DNA from: Notamacropus eugenii
Lineage: Eukaryota; Chordata; Mammalia; Diprotodontia; Macropodidae
NCBI RefSeq assembly: GCF_028372415.1
Contig: NC_092872.1
Coordinates: 13,482,479-13,546,478 of the forward strand
Direction: 5' to 3'
DNA length: 64,000 nucleotides
The notes below the pieces were generated by a model that saw only the letters and a program-made list of their open reading frames with translations, did not search any database and was not told the DNA's origin. Positions 18,676 through 30,796 of this stretch are shown one piece after another. The stretch's first letter is position 1. Each line of letters begins with the position of its first letter. The position numbers and the translations under genes are program-made.

Positions 18676-19258
18676 TTCTCTATTGCTTTTGTGGCAGCAA
18701 AAAATTGAAAATTGAGAGGATACACATCAATTGTGGAATGGTTGAATAAGTTATGGTATATGGTTGTGATGGGATACTATTGTACTATAAGAAATGATGA
18801 GCAGAATGCTCTCAGAAAAACCTGGAAAGACTTACATGAACTGATGCTTAGTGAAAGGAGCAGAACCAGAAGAACATTGTACACAGGAACAGCAATACTG
18901 TGTGATGACCAACTGTGAAAGACAGTTATTAACAGCAATATAAAAGTCCAAGACAATTCAGAAGAACTTATGATAAAAAAATGCCATCTGCTTTCAGAGC
19001 CTGCATGTTGAAGCATACTTTTTAAGCCTTTATTTTTCCTATTTTTTTCTCTGTTTTCTTTTACCACATGACTAATAGAAATATGTTTTGTATGATTGTG
19101 TATGTATCATCTATATTAAATTGCCTCCTTTCTTAAAGGGAGTGGAGAGGAGAAAGGGAGGGAGAGAGTTTAGAACTCAAAATTTTAAAAAGAAATGTTG
19201 GAAACTATTCTTACATCTAATTTGGAAAAAATAAAATATTAGTTTTTTTTTTTAAAAA
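18676..19258 (+). mobile_element. 5'-truncated L1 3' end, plus strand, nested in L1-A
   Basis: It starts in the last part of ORF2 (tgtggcagcaaaaaattg) and runs through the 3' UTR to a terminal A/T-rich end. L1-A sequence resumes at aagaggtgctgtaaat. It abuts the 3' region of L1-A head to head, making an inverted repeat. Confidence 0.8.
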
Positions 19259-19618
19259 GAGGTGCTGTAAATTTTTTTTCTTGTGTCTTTTTCCTTTTCT
19301 TTTTCCTTTGTTTTCTTTGGAGCAGTATAGATCTATTTGTGGTACCTCTGGATCAAAGGATATGCACAGTTGAATACTTTTGGCGTCTAAATCCCAGCTG
19401 CTTTCTAGAATGTCTGGACCAGTTCATAGTCCTACCAACATTGATGGATCTCATTTCCCATAACAGTTATCATTCTGCTTTTTGGCCAGCTTTGCCAGTC
19501 TAATGAGTGTGGTTTTAATTTGCATCTCTCTATTATCAATGATTTAGGGAATCTTGTTTTATATGCCGATTGATAGCTTGGATTTGTTCCTCTGAAAAGT
19601 GCTTGTTTATGTCCTTAT

Positions 19619-19830
19619 GGGCAGCTAGATGGTGAAGTGGATTAAGTTCTGGACCTGGAGTCAAGAAGACAAGTTCTGCCTTAGATATCTACTAGCTATT
19701 TGATTCTGGGCAAGTGACTTCATCTCTGTTTGCCTTATTTTCATAGGCATAATAATATCACGTGTCTCCCAGATTTGTTGAGAAGATCAAATTGCCTGTG
19801 TATATCATCTGACCCTTTATCAATTGTATG
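19619..19830 (+). mobile_element. tRNA/CORE SINE at the same ORF2 site as in L1-B
   Basis: The head is gggcagctagatggtgaagtgg and the CORE is gattctgggcaagtgacttc. The flanking L1 text (gtttatgtcctta before, ccctttatcaattg after) is the same as around 1691-1880. Confidence 0.85.
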
Positions 19831-20283
19831 AAAGCTCTTTTTCATATAAAAGTGAATCATCTACTCAAAGAAACTAGATACAAAGACTATTTTTTTTCTA
19901 TTTACCTGCTTGTCATCTAATTTTAGCTACCTTGTTTTTTGGTGAAAAAAGTTAAATTTTATGTAATTGGAATCAAAATTGTCAATTTTATCTTCTGTGA
20001 AACTCTCTCTTCTTTGGTAATGAGCTCTTCTCATAGCCATGGATTTGATGAGCAATTTATTCCATGTATCACTGATTTGTTTATGATATTAATCTTTATG
20101 ATTAATCACATACCCATTTGGATCTTGTCTTGGTATGCAGTGTAGTAGGTTCATCTATGCAATGCATAATTTCTGCCAGCCTGTTCTATGGTTTTACTTT
20201 TTTTTTCAGTTCTTGCTGAATAGTGAGTTCTTGACTCAATAACTGGGATCATTCAGTTTATCAAACACTAGATTACTATGCTC

Positions 20284-21228
20284 TCTTGCTTTTTAGGGCA
20301 TCCTTCTCCTCATTGGCTTTTTGAATCTCTTTTGCTATTTGGGTTAGTCTATTTTTTAAGGTATTCTTTTCTCTAGCATTTTTTGGGGGTTCCTTTAGCA
20401 AGCAGTTGACTCGTTTTTCATGATCTTCTTGCATCCCTCTCATTTCTCTTCCCAATTTTTGCTCTACTTCTAGTACTTGATTTTCACAATCCTTTTTCAG
20501 CTCTTCCATGGCCTGAGACCAATTCATATTTTTCTTGGAGGCTTTGGATAGAGGAGCTTTGACTTTGTTTTCTTCTGTTTCCGTACTTTGGTCTTCCTTG
20601 TCACCAAAGTAAGATTCTATGGTCTGATGCTTTTTTTGGTTTTTGCTCATTTCCCTAGCCATTTACTTGACTTTTGAGCTCTTTGTCAAGGTAGATCTCT
20701 GCTTCCAGTGGGGGTGGGAGGTGAATTGTCAGCTGCTCGATCCCCCCACAATCTCCAGGATTAGAGCCCCAGAAACAGTGACTGCAGCTGCCCCTGCTAC
20801 TGCTGTGGCTGCCCCAAGTTCCTCCATCCCCTGCCCCCTCAGCTGTCCTGGGGCTGGGGCCAGACCACTCTACTGTCCCACACTGGTCCCACAGGTTTTT
20901 TCCACTGACCTTCCAATTTATCCTCAGCATTCTGGAATCATGAAGTCTGGAAACCACCACAGGTATGAGAGATTCAGTCACCCCAAGGCCTGCTCAGGTC
21001 CCCTCTGTGCACTTGTGGCCCACACTGGACTGTGCTCTGCTCCCAGCATGGCATGATAGACACTTCCTGGCAAACTTTCAGGCTATCTTGGGCTAGAGAT
21101 TTGCTTCACTCCTTCATTCTGTGAGTTCTACAGCTCCAGAATTTGTTTAGAGCCATTTTTTACAGATATTTGGCTGGGCTTGGTGGGAGCACTCTAAAAA
21201 GTCTGTGCTGTTACTCTGCCTTTTTGGC
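20284..21228 (-). mobile_element. HAL1/L1 5' fragment lacking its 3' end, with target duplication
   Basis: On the minus strand this is a 5' UTR (from 21228) followed by the first 127 codons of ORF1 (20662 down to about 20284, MAREMSKNQKKHQT..., coiled-coil EELKK and KKANEEKD-like repeats). It stops inside ORF1. The flanks are TACTATGCTC at 20274-20283 and 21229-21238. Such an insert implies an RNA whose 3' end lay within ORF1, or a first-strand start at an internal A-rich site. Confidence 0.75.
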
Positions 21229-21785
21229 TACTATGCTCACTTGCATGTGTATATTTTGTACCCAATTTGTTCCACTGATTAGACTTTCTATGTCTTATCT
21301 AGTCCTAATTCTTTTGATGATTACTGCTTTGTGGTATAGTTTGAGATCTGGTGCTGCTAGTTCCCTTTCTTTACCTCTTTTTTTTTTTCATGAATTCCCT
21401 CACATTCTTTGTGTTTTCCTCTTCTAGATGCATTTTCTCATTATTTTTCTTTTATGTATAAAATATTCGTTTTGGAATTTAATTGGTCTGGCACTGAACA
21501 ATAAATTCATTTAGGTAGTATTTTCATTTTCATTATATTGGTTCTACCTGTCCATGGGCAACTAATACAACAAGAATAATAATAGCAATGATGATGATGA
21601 TGATAGCTAGCATTTATATGGTGCACTGCTTGTTTCCCCAATTATTTAGATATCTGTTTTTTCTTTTTTTTTTTAAGGAACATAACATAAATATTAATAA
21701 TAAATAAAAACATAAGTATAATAATAAAACTCAAGTCACTATTATGTTATCCCCAAACCATCTCTCTCTTCCAGACTTCCCCATT

Positions 21786-22975
21786 TCTTTTTTTAATTAT
21801 ACATATTTTTATTTTCCAATATTCATTTCCAGAAAATTTTGAGTTCCAAATTTTCTCCCCATCTCTCCCCTGCCCTCACCCCATAACACCTCATATTCTG
21901 ATCACCCTTTCCCTCAATATGCCCTCCCTTCTACTATACCCCTCCCTTCCCTTATCCCCTTCTCTCTTTTTTTGTAGAACAACATAGATTTCTATACCCC
22001 ATTACCTATATTTCTTATTTCCCAGTTGTATGCAAAAACAATTCTCAACATTCATTCCTAATACTTTGAATTCCAACATCTCTCCTTTCCTCCTTCCCCA
22101 CCCATCCCCACTGAGAAGGCAAGCAATTCAATATAGGTTGTATAAGTGTAGTTTTGCAAAAGACTTTCATAATAGTCATGTTGTATAAGATCTACTATAT
22201 TTCCCTCCATCCTATCCTGCCCCCCATTTATTCCATCCTCTCTTTTGACCTTGACCCTCCCCAAGAGTGTTTACTTTTGATTACTCCCTTCTCCCATTTG
22301 CCCTCCTACCATCCCCCTCATCCCACTTGTCCCCTTCTCTCCTATTCTTCTGTAGTGCAAGATGTACTTTCATACCAAACTGAGTGAGCATGTCATTTCC
22401 TCAAGTCAAATGTGAAGAGAGTAAGCTTCCCTTTTTCTGTCTCACATCCTCTCTTTGTCGAGAGGTGGATATATTCTGGGGACCTGTAAGTTCTCAGTTC
22501 CTCCAAGGTGGTACAATCAATAGAGAGGTGTTTATTCCTCTCCTGACCTGTGCACTGGTCTGAGAGCAAGCAAAAACTTTTCTGCCCAGAATGTTCAACT
22601 GAATTCCCTCTCCAGAGCCTCCACCAGCTCCAGCCCCAGGTGAAACTCAGGACTGAGAATCAGACCAGTGGCTCAATTCCCCCAGGGACTTTAGACAGAG
22701 GTCTTTCAGGGCTGCCACTCAGGGCTGAGATTAGATCAGTCCTTCAGTTTTCCTAGGGGCTCTAGATGGAGGGCTCTGAAAATGGCAGCTTCCAGAGCCC
22801 TCCCACTAACCTTTGAAGCTATCTGTAGCATTTGTGGGTTGAGGAATCTGGGAACTGCTGCCGATGGTGCCCTGAATCCTGTTCTGGGTCCTATCCCTGC
22901 TGCTGCATGGTAGTCTGCACTCTGTGCTGGTCTGCGCTCATCCACTCGTTGTGCTGATCTGGTCTGCACTCGGTG
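21786..22975 (-). mobile_element. HAL1 with ORF1 deleted (3' UTR joined to 5' UTR)
   Basis: The left part matches the HAL1 3' UTR (compare 51105-51780). At about 22455-22470 it switches directly into HAL1 5' UTR sequence (ctggggacctgtaag, compare 53246). The whole ORF1 and part of both untranslated regions are missing. The far 5' end is also missing, and L1-A ORF2 resumes near 22976. Confidence 0.75.
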
Positions 22976-23074
22976 TTTTTTTTCTTAAAAAGTATTTTGC
23001 AGGTCTACTCATGTAATTCCTATGCATTTCTTGGCAGATGGAGTGACAAGTATTTTATATTTTCTGAAGTTATT

Positions 23075-23965
23075 TTATTTTTTAACATTTCTATTTAAAC
23101 TTTTGAGGTCCAAATCCTATCCTTCCCTTCCTCCTTCCCTTCTCCCTCCTTGAGATGGTAAGCAATCAGATATAGATTATACATGCGAAATTATGTAAAA
23201 CATTTCAATATGTCACTTTTTATAAGAAGACTTGAATAAAAGAAAGAGAGAAAGTGAAAAATAGTATGCTTCAATCTATATTCAATCAATATCTGTTCTT
23301 TTTCTGGAGGCAGATAGTATGCTTTATCATTAGTCCTCTGGGATTGTCTTGGATCATTGATTGCTGAGAAGAGCTAAGTCATTCATAGTTCTTCATCATG
23401 CAGTATTGCTGTTACTGTGTTCATCATTTTCATTGTGTTCACTTCACCAGGCATCAGTTCATGTAAATTTTTCCAGGTTTTTTTCTGAAATTATCCTGTT
23501 TGTCATTTATTGTAGCACAATAATTTTCCATTACCATCATTGACCGTAGCTTGTCTAGCCATTCCCTGATTGATGGGTATCCCTGTGATTTCCACTTATT
23601 AGCCACCACAAAAAAAAGCTGCTATAAATATTTTTGTACAAATAGATCCTTTCCCTCATTTTTGTATATCTTTGGGATACAGACCTAGCCCTGGTATTGC
23701 TGGAATCAAAGGATATGCAAAGTTTTATAGCCCCTAAGGAATAGTTCCAAATTGCTCTTCAGAATGGTTGAATCAGTTTACAACTCCACCAACAGTACAT
23801 TAGTGTCCCAGTTTTCCATATTTCCCCCAACAGCTAACATTTTCCTTTTTTGTCATATTAGCCATTCTGATAGGTATCAGGTGATACCTCAGAGTTGTTT
23901 TAATTTGCATTTCTCTCATCAATAGTGATTTAGAACATTTTTTCATATGACAATAGATACTAAAG
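23075..23965 (-). mobile_element. 5'-truncated L1 nested in L1-A
   Basis: It begins with a T-rich run and the L1 3' UTR, continues into ORF2 and ends at tgacaatagata. The L1-A phrase aagttatttta occurs on both sides (about 23066 and 23963), consistent with a target duplication. Confidence 0.8.
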
Positions 23966-24942
23966 TTATTTTAAATGGAATTTTTCTTCTTTACAGCATT
24001 TTAAGATTTTGTTGGTAATACAGATGAACATAGATATGGATATTAATAGTTGGTAATACAAATGCTGAGATGTGTATAGGTTCATATATCCTGCAAACTG
24101 CTGAAGCTGTTGATTATTTCAGTTAGATGTTAGTTGACTCTCTTGGGTTCTGTGAGTAAACCATCATATCATCTGCAAAAAAGTGGCAATTTTTCCCCGC
24201 TTTGCTTATGTTTATTTCTTTAATTTCTTTTCTTGTTCTGTTGCTCTAACTAGCACTGCTACAATGTAGCAAATATTAATTGTGTTAATGGCATCTTTGT
24301 TTCAATTCTATTCTTTCTGGAAAGATCTCTGATTTAATCCTAATCACAGATTCTTGAATTTGGATAAATGCTACTTACCACAATAAGGAAAGTTCCGTTT
24401 ATGTTTTCTACTGTTTTGTAAAATTGCATTTTATTTTCAGCTCCAAATTCTCTCCTTCTTCCTTCCTTTCTTCACTTTCTAGTGTTTTTTTAACAGGAAT
24501 GAATGTTGCATCTTTGTCAAAAAGCTTTTTCTGCTCCTCTTGATATAATCATGCGATTTTTGTTCTTCCTCTTATTAATATGGTCAGTTATGTATACAGT
24601 CGTTCTAATATTGAACCAGCCTGAATTCTTGGTGTAAATCCCTCTGGGCATAGTGTACAACCTTTGTGATATGTTGCTATAGACTCCTTCCTCAGAGTTT
24701 CGAACAGTGTTTGTTAGGTATATGGGTCTCTAGATTTCCCCCCTTCTGTTTTAACTTTCTCTGACTTAGGTATCAAGACTATATTTGTATTATAGACTCT
24801 GTTAGCACCCCTTCTTTCTTAGTTTTTCAAAGTTTGTATCATATTGGAATGATATGAAATAATATTTTTTAAGTATTTGATAGAATTTACTTATCGATCC
24901 ATCTGTTTCACGTGCGTGTGTATGTGTGTGCACACGTGTGTG

Positions 24943-25180
24943 AGCTTGGGCAGCTAAGTGGTGCAATGGACTGGGTCTGGAGTCAGATGTCCTGAGTTCA
25001 TGTGTGGCCTCAGACACTTATTAGTTGTATGAGACTGGGCAGCTCTCTTAAACTCTCAGTCTCATTTTTTTTGTCATCTAAGATAGCATCTACTTCTTAG
25101 GATTGAGATGAGGAGAAAATGAGATGACGTTTCTAAAGTGCTTCAAAAATTTTAAAATGCAGTATAAATACAAACTATTA
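24943..25180 (+). mobile_element. tRNA/CORE SINE in L1-A, preceded by a TG tract
   Basis: This is an intact-looking SINE: gggcagctaagtggtgcaatgg head, gagtcagatgtcctgagttc, then a gaggagaaaatgagatgacg region and a TTA repeat tail (25178-25200). It is the paralogue of the split SINE at 2703-3680 in L1-B. Confidence 0.85.
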
Positions 25181-25414
25181 TTATTATTATTATTATTATT
25201 TGCTTATTCAATTTATTTTCCTAAAATTGAGCCAAATCCGTATTTTATATTTTCATAGTCATCTATTTCATTTAGATTTTATTATTAAATTAGATTTTAT
25301 TGACATACAGTTGAGGAAAATGTTTCCTAACAATTTATTTTATTTCTTCTTCATTGTTTGTGAATTCATCTTTTTCATTGTTAATATTGGTAATTTTGTC
25401 TTCTTTATTTTTTA

Positions 25415-25680
25415 ATCAAGTTTTACTGTTTTTCAGTTGTTTCAGTTGTGCCTGACTCTTTATGATCTCATTTGGGGTTTTCTTGGCAAAGATAATGGAG
25501 AGATTTTCTTCTCTAGCTTATTTTACAAATGAGGGAACTGAGGGAAACAGAGGTAAGTGACTTGGCCAGGATCACTTAGCCAAAAAAAGTGTGTGAGACC
25601 AGATTTTAATTCAGGAAGATGAGTCATCCTGATTCCAAGTCTGGCTCTCTATCTACTCTGCCACCTAGCTGCCCCCTAAA
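25415..25680 (-). mobile_element. MAR1-like CORE-SINE with BovB/RTE-type tail
   Basis: The plus strand starts with the inverted tail (gtttcagttgtgcctgactc, then ggggttttcttggcaaagat) and ends with the inverted tRNA head (ctgccacctagctgcccc). Confidence 0.85.
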
Positions 25681-28600
25681 TACAGTTAGTTCATAGTTTA
25701 TCTCTTTTATTGCTTTTTTTTTAACCACCTCCTAGTTTTCTTTATTGATTCAATGGTTATTTTGCTCTCAATTTTACTAATGTTTTCTTGAATTATAAGA
25801 ATTTCTATTATATTCTTTAATTTCATTTTTCTTTTATTTGTTTTCTAGTTATTTTTACATTACATGTTCAATTTATTAATCTGATTTTTCCTTTTATTGA
25901 TGAAAATGCCTAGAGATATAAATTTTTGGCTGTATCCCTCCATTTTTTATGTTGTCTCATTGTTTTAATTACCTTTGATGAAATTATTGATTATTTTTAT
26001 GATTTGTTTTTTGACTGATTCACATGTAGAATTGAGTTATTCAGTTTCCAATTAATTTTTAATTACATCATCAATGGTCCTTTATTGAATGCAATTTTTA
26101 TTGCACTGTGGTATGTTAAAGATAGGTTTAATATTTTTTTTCCTGTATATGTTTGTGAATTTTTATGCTTTAGTCACATGGTCAGTTTTTGTGAAGATGT
26201 CATATACAGTTGAGAAATAGATATCCTCCTTTCCATTTCTATTCCAGAACGTCCAGAGTTCTATCATATCTGACTTTTCTAAAATTTTATTCAAATTCTT
26301 CCTTTTTAATTTCATTTTTTTTGTGAGATTATCTAGACCAGAGAGGGGTGCAGTGCCCCTGTATTATAGTTCTACTATTTTTCCCTGCAACTCACTTAAC
26401 TTTTCTTTTAAGTATTTTGACACTATGCTATTTGGTGTCCATGTATTTACTACTGTTATTAATTTACTGGCTATGGTACCTTTCCGTAAAATGTAGTTTC
26501 TCTGTGGATTGTGAAAAATTAAGCCTCTTTTTACTTTTGTTTTATTTAAGATTATGATTACTATCGCCCCCCCCCCTTGACTTCAGCTGAAGTATAATAG
26601 ATATAAATAAATATAGACTTTGCTCCAGCCCTTTCTTTTAATTTTGGATGCATCTTTGTTGCAAAGGTGTTTCTTATAAACCGTACATGGCTAGATTCTG
26701 CTAATCCATTCTCCTGTGCTCTTCCTTTTTAAAGACAAGTTCTTCCCATGCAGATTCCAAGTTATGATGACTGATTATGCATTTTCCTCCATCCTATTTT
26801 CCTATACTTTTTCTTTTCTGTGTCCTACCTCTGCTATTTTTCCCGAAAATAATCCCTTTTTTGAAATACCCTCCTCATAATCCCCCTTTCCTTTGTTCCC
26901 TTTCCTCCTGTTTCTTTCTTGAATAAAGAGTATTTGCATACCCAACTTCGTGTGTGCGTGTTTCCTTCCTTTGATCAGTTCAGAAAAGAGTAAAGTTCAA
27001 GTGTCATGCACCCCCCTCCCCCCCAAACCTTCCACCTTGCCTGTATATACTTCTAACTGTTCACCAGAATTCCATGAGAGACTTTTCCCTGTTCTTCCTC
27101 TGCCTTCCCCCCTTGGTGTATCCTGCCTTTCCATTCTTTTTTTTTAAAACAATAACAGTAAGAAAACCCTTCCTAAGCCCTCTGTCTAATAAGAGTCTCT
27201 CAATGACCCCTGAGGGGATACGTATATCCATACATCATCTCTCCATATTAAAATGCTTATCTTTATTTTTTTTCCCCTTATTTTGACGCTTGAAGTTGCT
27301 CACTCATTTTTTCCTTTTTATAAAAGTTTCTCTTTGCTCCTATATTTATATATCAAAGCCTTTATTCAGTTCTGGCCTTTTCATCAGGAACGCTATGAAG
27401 TCCTACACTTCAGTAAAGTTCTATTTTTTTTTCCCACTGTAGGAATTCTCGGTTTTACTGGGTTATTTATTCTTAGCTATAAGCTTATATCTTTTGACTT
27501 TTGAATTGTATCATTCCAAACCCTCTGCTACTTTGTAGTAATCACTGATCCTAACCATGGCTCCATAGTACTTGAAATTTTTCTTTCTGGCCGTTTGCCA
27601 TTTTTTTTCATTGAACTGAATGAAAGCTCTGAATTTTGGCTATAAATGTTCCTGGGAATTTTCATTTTTTCAGGAGATGACCAGTAGAGTCTTCCTCTTT
27701 CTACTTTGTCTTTTGATACTAAGAAATAGGGATGGTTTTCTTTTATGATTTCTTAAAATATGACATATAAAGCTCTTTTTTTTTTTTTTGGTCATGAGTC
27801 TCAGGTAATGCAACGGTTTAAAATTATCTCTCCTTAATTTGTTTCCCAGCTCATTTTTTTTTTTTGACTGTGAGATACACCACATTTTCTAGTTTTTAAA
27901 AAAATTCTTTTGACTTTTTAAAAATATTCTTGTCTCATGGAATCATTAGCTTTCATTTGGTCCATTCTAATTTTTCAGGAGTTTGGGTTTTGAGGGTAAG
28001 GTTTTATACTTCTTGTTTCAAGCTGTTAATTCTTTCTATTTTTTTCTCCCCTAGCTCTCATTTCTTTTCTTATCTCCCTCCCCCCTTGGGAGTTTTTTTA
28101 TTTTTATGAATCTTTTTGGATTTCTAAAACCATTTAAAAAACCATTTCTAGCTCTTTTTGAAAAACAATAACTCTTACTTCGTCTCTTCCAGGAATTCTA
28201 AGCCATGTTTTTCTTTGAAAATTTGTTTGTAGATATTTTGTACTCATTCTTTTCTCCTGGGTTTGTGTCTTGAGTATCCCTGTCTCAATAATAGTTCTTT
28301 GTGATGGAATTCCTTTTTTTTCTTTGTTCATTCTCTCATCTACTTCCTGACGTAGGACTTTCTGTTATTGACATGCTCTGTGAATTTCTGTGAGGAATGT
28401 CGCTTCTACTGCTTTCTTGGGGGTAATGAATGTGCTATGCCAAGATCTCAGAGATAGCTCAGGTTGGACAGCTGCAAACTTTCAGAGCTCCCAAAGGAGT
28501 CTGATCTACTCTGGGATCTATCATTCTGATCATTCTTCTACCTTCTGATCTCTGCAAGTTCTGATACCTCTGGGCTTGTCTCTGTTTGAAAGTTCCAGTA

Positions 28601-29289
28601 GATTACACTTAGCCACTATGTGCCAGCTAAAAAGCTCTGCAGGTATAGTGACATAATTGCCTGTAAACTTTGGTTTGAAATGTCCCGATTGCTCTGCTGC
28701 AGGCTTCGTATTGACTTGGAAGATAGAAGGGAGCCCCTGGGCTCAGAGCTACACAATTACTGTTTACTTTGGAACTTACTCCTTGCTCAGTACACAGCCT
28801 AGGGACCAACCCTATGTGTAAATTCTCCTCCTCAGTCTGCCCTGGATCTGTGACCCACAATGGAGAAATGACTGACAGAGCTACCAGTTGGCAAAATTCC
28901 TCTTCCTGAATCCTGTCCTTGGGAGGGGTATTCTCGTATGTGTCTGGAACCTCTTCTTTCCCTAATGTTTATATATCTCTTTCTGCCTCCCTGTGTTGAC
29001 CTGGGCTAGCATTATCTGCTTGTGAGTTTTTCCCTTGGATTTCCCTGTCAGGATTTGGTTTGGTTCATTTTCTAGATCTTTGTGGAAGACTTGTGTTAGG
29101 GATCTCAGCTGTACTTCCTCCTGCGATTTTGCCACTTTGGCTCTCCTCTATAGGCTTTAAAATGCATCATGGTCCAGACCCTTTGATAATCTCCCCAAAT
29201 AAGATAAGATATGGCAGGGAACTTTCAGCTATAACAAACACTGTTGCAGCAATATTGGCTTTTGTTGGACCCCCCCGCCCCCCACCACA

Positions 29290-29898
29290 CTAGCCACCCC
29301 TCCTACTTTCCTTGCCCTTTCTTATCTATCATATTCTGACTTCTAGTACTGATAATAGGTCCTCCAGCTTTCTTTGGGACTACTTTTCACTGTACCTGCC
29401 TCTGAAGTTCTGTGTCTATCTTTACTGGCTTAGAGAGAGATCGTACTACAACAAAGATGATTTGGGGACCAGAGAGGTCCCTCAGATCGTGTGAGGAAGT
29501 GTGAGGAAGATGACATATTGGAGACTTGACCTGTTGTTATTGCCAGTGCTATGGGATAAAGGAAGGAGGGGGGAGGGGAGAAGTTGGATTTTTTTGGTTT
29601 TGTTTTTTTAAATGCAGGTAGATTGGGGGAGCAGTTTCTAGACACCAACATAGGCCTTATGAAACCTCTATGAGTTGTTTGAGAAGTTATACTACCATTT
29701 TAATTACTTGTCTGTGCCACTTAGAGCTAGACAACTGCTTTGACTTCCTACAATGCCTGGGTAGGACTACAGGGCCTTCAATAATGCCACGGAGAACCAT
29801 AATTGTGTCCTTCCTCTTACCACCAACTCTGTCCCACTAAGATTGTAACTGCCATTATATTGCCAACCCTCAATTTTGTATTGGAAGAAGAGGCAGGG

Positions 29899-29944
<46 letters not shown>

Positions 29945-30650
29945 ATGTGTTTGTGTCCTGGAGAACATCTCATACTACTTCTAAATCAATGTCACAGGGC
30001 AAGTCAGCAGACACATGGACTCCCTAAGGAATTGGATACAATTCATCAGTGAAATCACCCTAGAAATAAAAGATATTAAGACAGGGAAAAGAATTGTGTA
30101 TTTTTTCTCTTGGCTCCATGCAGGCATGGAAGGTCTTCAACAGCCTCCCTGTCCAGCCCCCACTGGGACTGAAGAAGCCTGAGGGATGCTCATATCTCCT
30201 GAGTGATTCTATCAGAGGAAGACAAGCAATTACTGCCTAAAATCCCATTTTGTGCCAGAGGGGAGTTGGATTATCAGCTTGCTGCCAATTCCCCAGATAT
30301 TCCCCTTTTTCTAGAAATTAGCTCTGGTCTGACTCCAAAGGTCAGTCTCCTTCCCTGCAAGGCCTGACCCTGCCTGACCCAGATAAGAATCCTGTAAAAC
30401 TCATCAGATTTTACCAGTTTTGGCATTCCTTCTTCCACCAATTCCTAGTGAAACTGATTTGTTTCCATCCTCTCTGACTGTCCTCCTTTGTTGTATTTCC
30501 CCTCAACAGAGTTGGCTTCCTTTACTTTCTCTCTGCTGACTCCTGTCTTGGGCTCAGTCCTTCTTGTCCTGGGCTTTGGAATTATAAACCTTACTCCAGC
30601 TATATGAATACATTTTCCCTTTACACTTCTCATCCAGTGTAATTACTAGT
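29290..30650. repeat. Duplicated low-copy block Y, second copy
   Basis: The block is collinear with 15955-17132 and 17735-17810. A (GT)n tract has expanded in it, and there is no L1 at the position corresponding to 17133. I find no convincing exon. One frame near 30365-30450 reads through a basic/aromatic stretch, but the first copy has a stop there. Confidence 0.7.
29899..29955. repeat. (GT)n microsatellite
   Basis: A nearly pure GT run of about 45 bp with minor interruptions at its right end. The corresponding site in the first block Y copy (about 16560-16590) has only a short imperfect TG run, so it expanded after the duplication. Confidence 0.97.
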
Positions 30651-30796
30651 TTTTAATGTATTGTGACCTGCATATGTCCACTATGTGACTCTCCCATGTC
30701 CTTTGACTGAGATTTTACCCATTATTTTCTAAATTTATTTACATGTTTTTGCTACAGATTATTTAGTTAATAAAATCTCTTTTATAAGGAATGCAC

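Larger units (their letters stand above)
18145..29147 (-). mobile_element. L1-A: near full-span but degraded LINE-1, minus strand, with many nested insertions
   Basis: From left to right this holds the 3' UTR (18145-18670), ORF2 (19260-26760, with insertions), an inter-ORF region (about 26760-27230), ORF1 remains (about 27240-28335, including a short frame 28134-28331 starting MNKEKKGIP) and a 5' end near 29120-29147 (gccactttggctctcc). All frames are broken. Nested inside are a plus L1 (18676-19258), SINEs (19619, 24943, 25415), a 3'-less HAL1/L1 5' fragment (20284-21228), a deleted HAL1 (21786-22975) and another L1 (23075-23965). Shared SINE sites show it is the duplicate of L1-B (1578-6807). 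Confidence 0.8.

Noticed and set aside
30350-30470. Possible last exon after a ctccttccctgcaag tract, reading DPDKNPVKLIRFYQFW
   Set aside because: The acceptor is weak, the frame is not conserved in the first block Y copy, and no partner exons are present.
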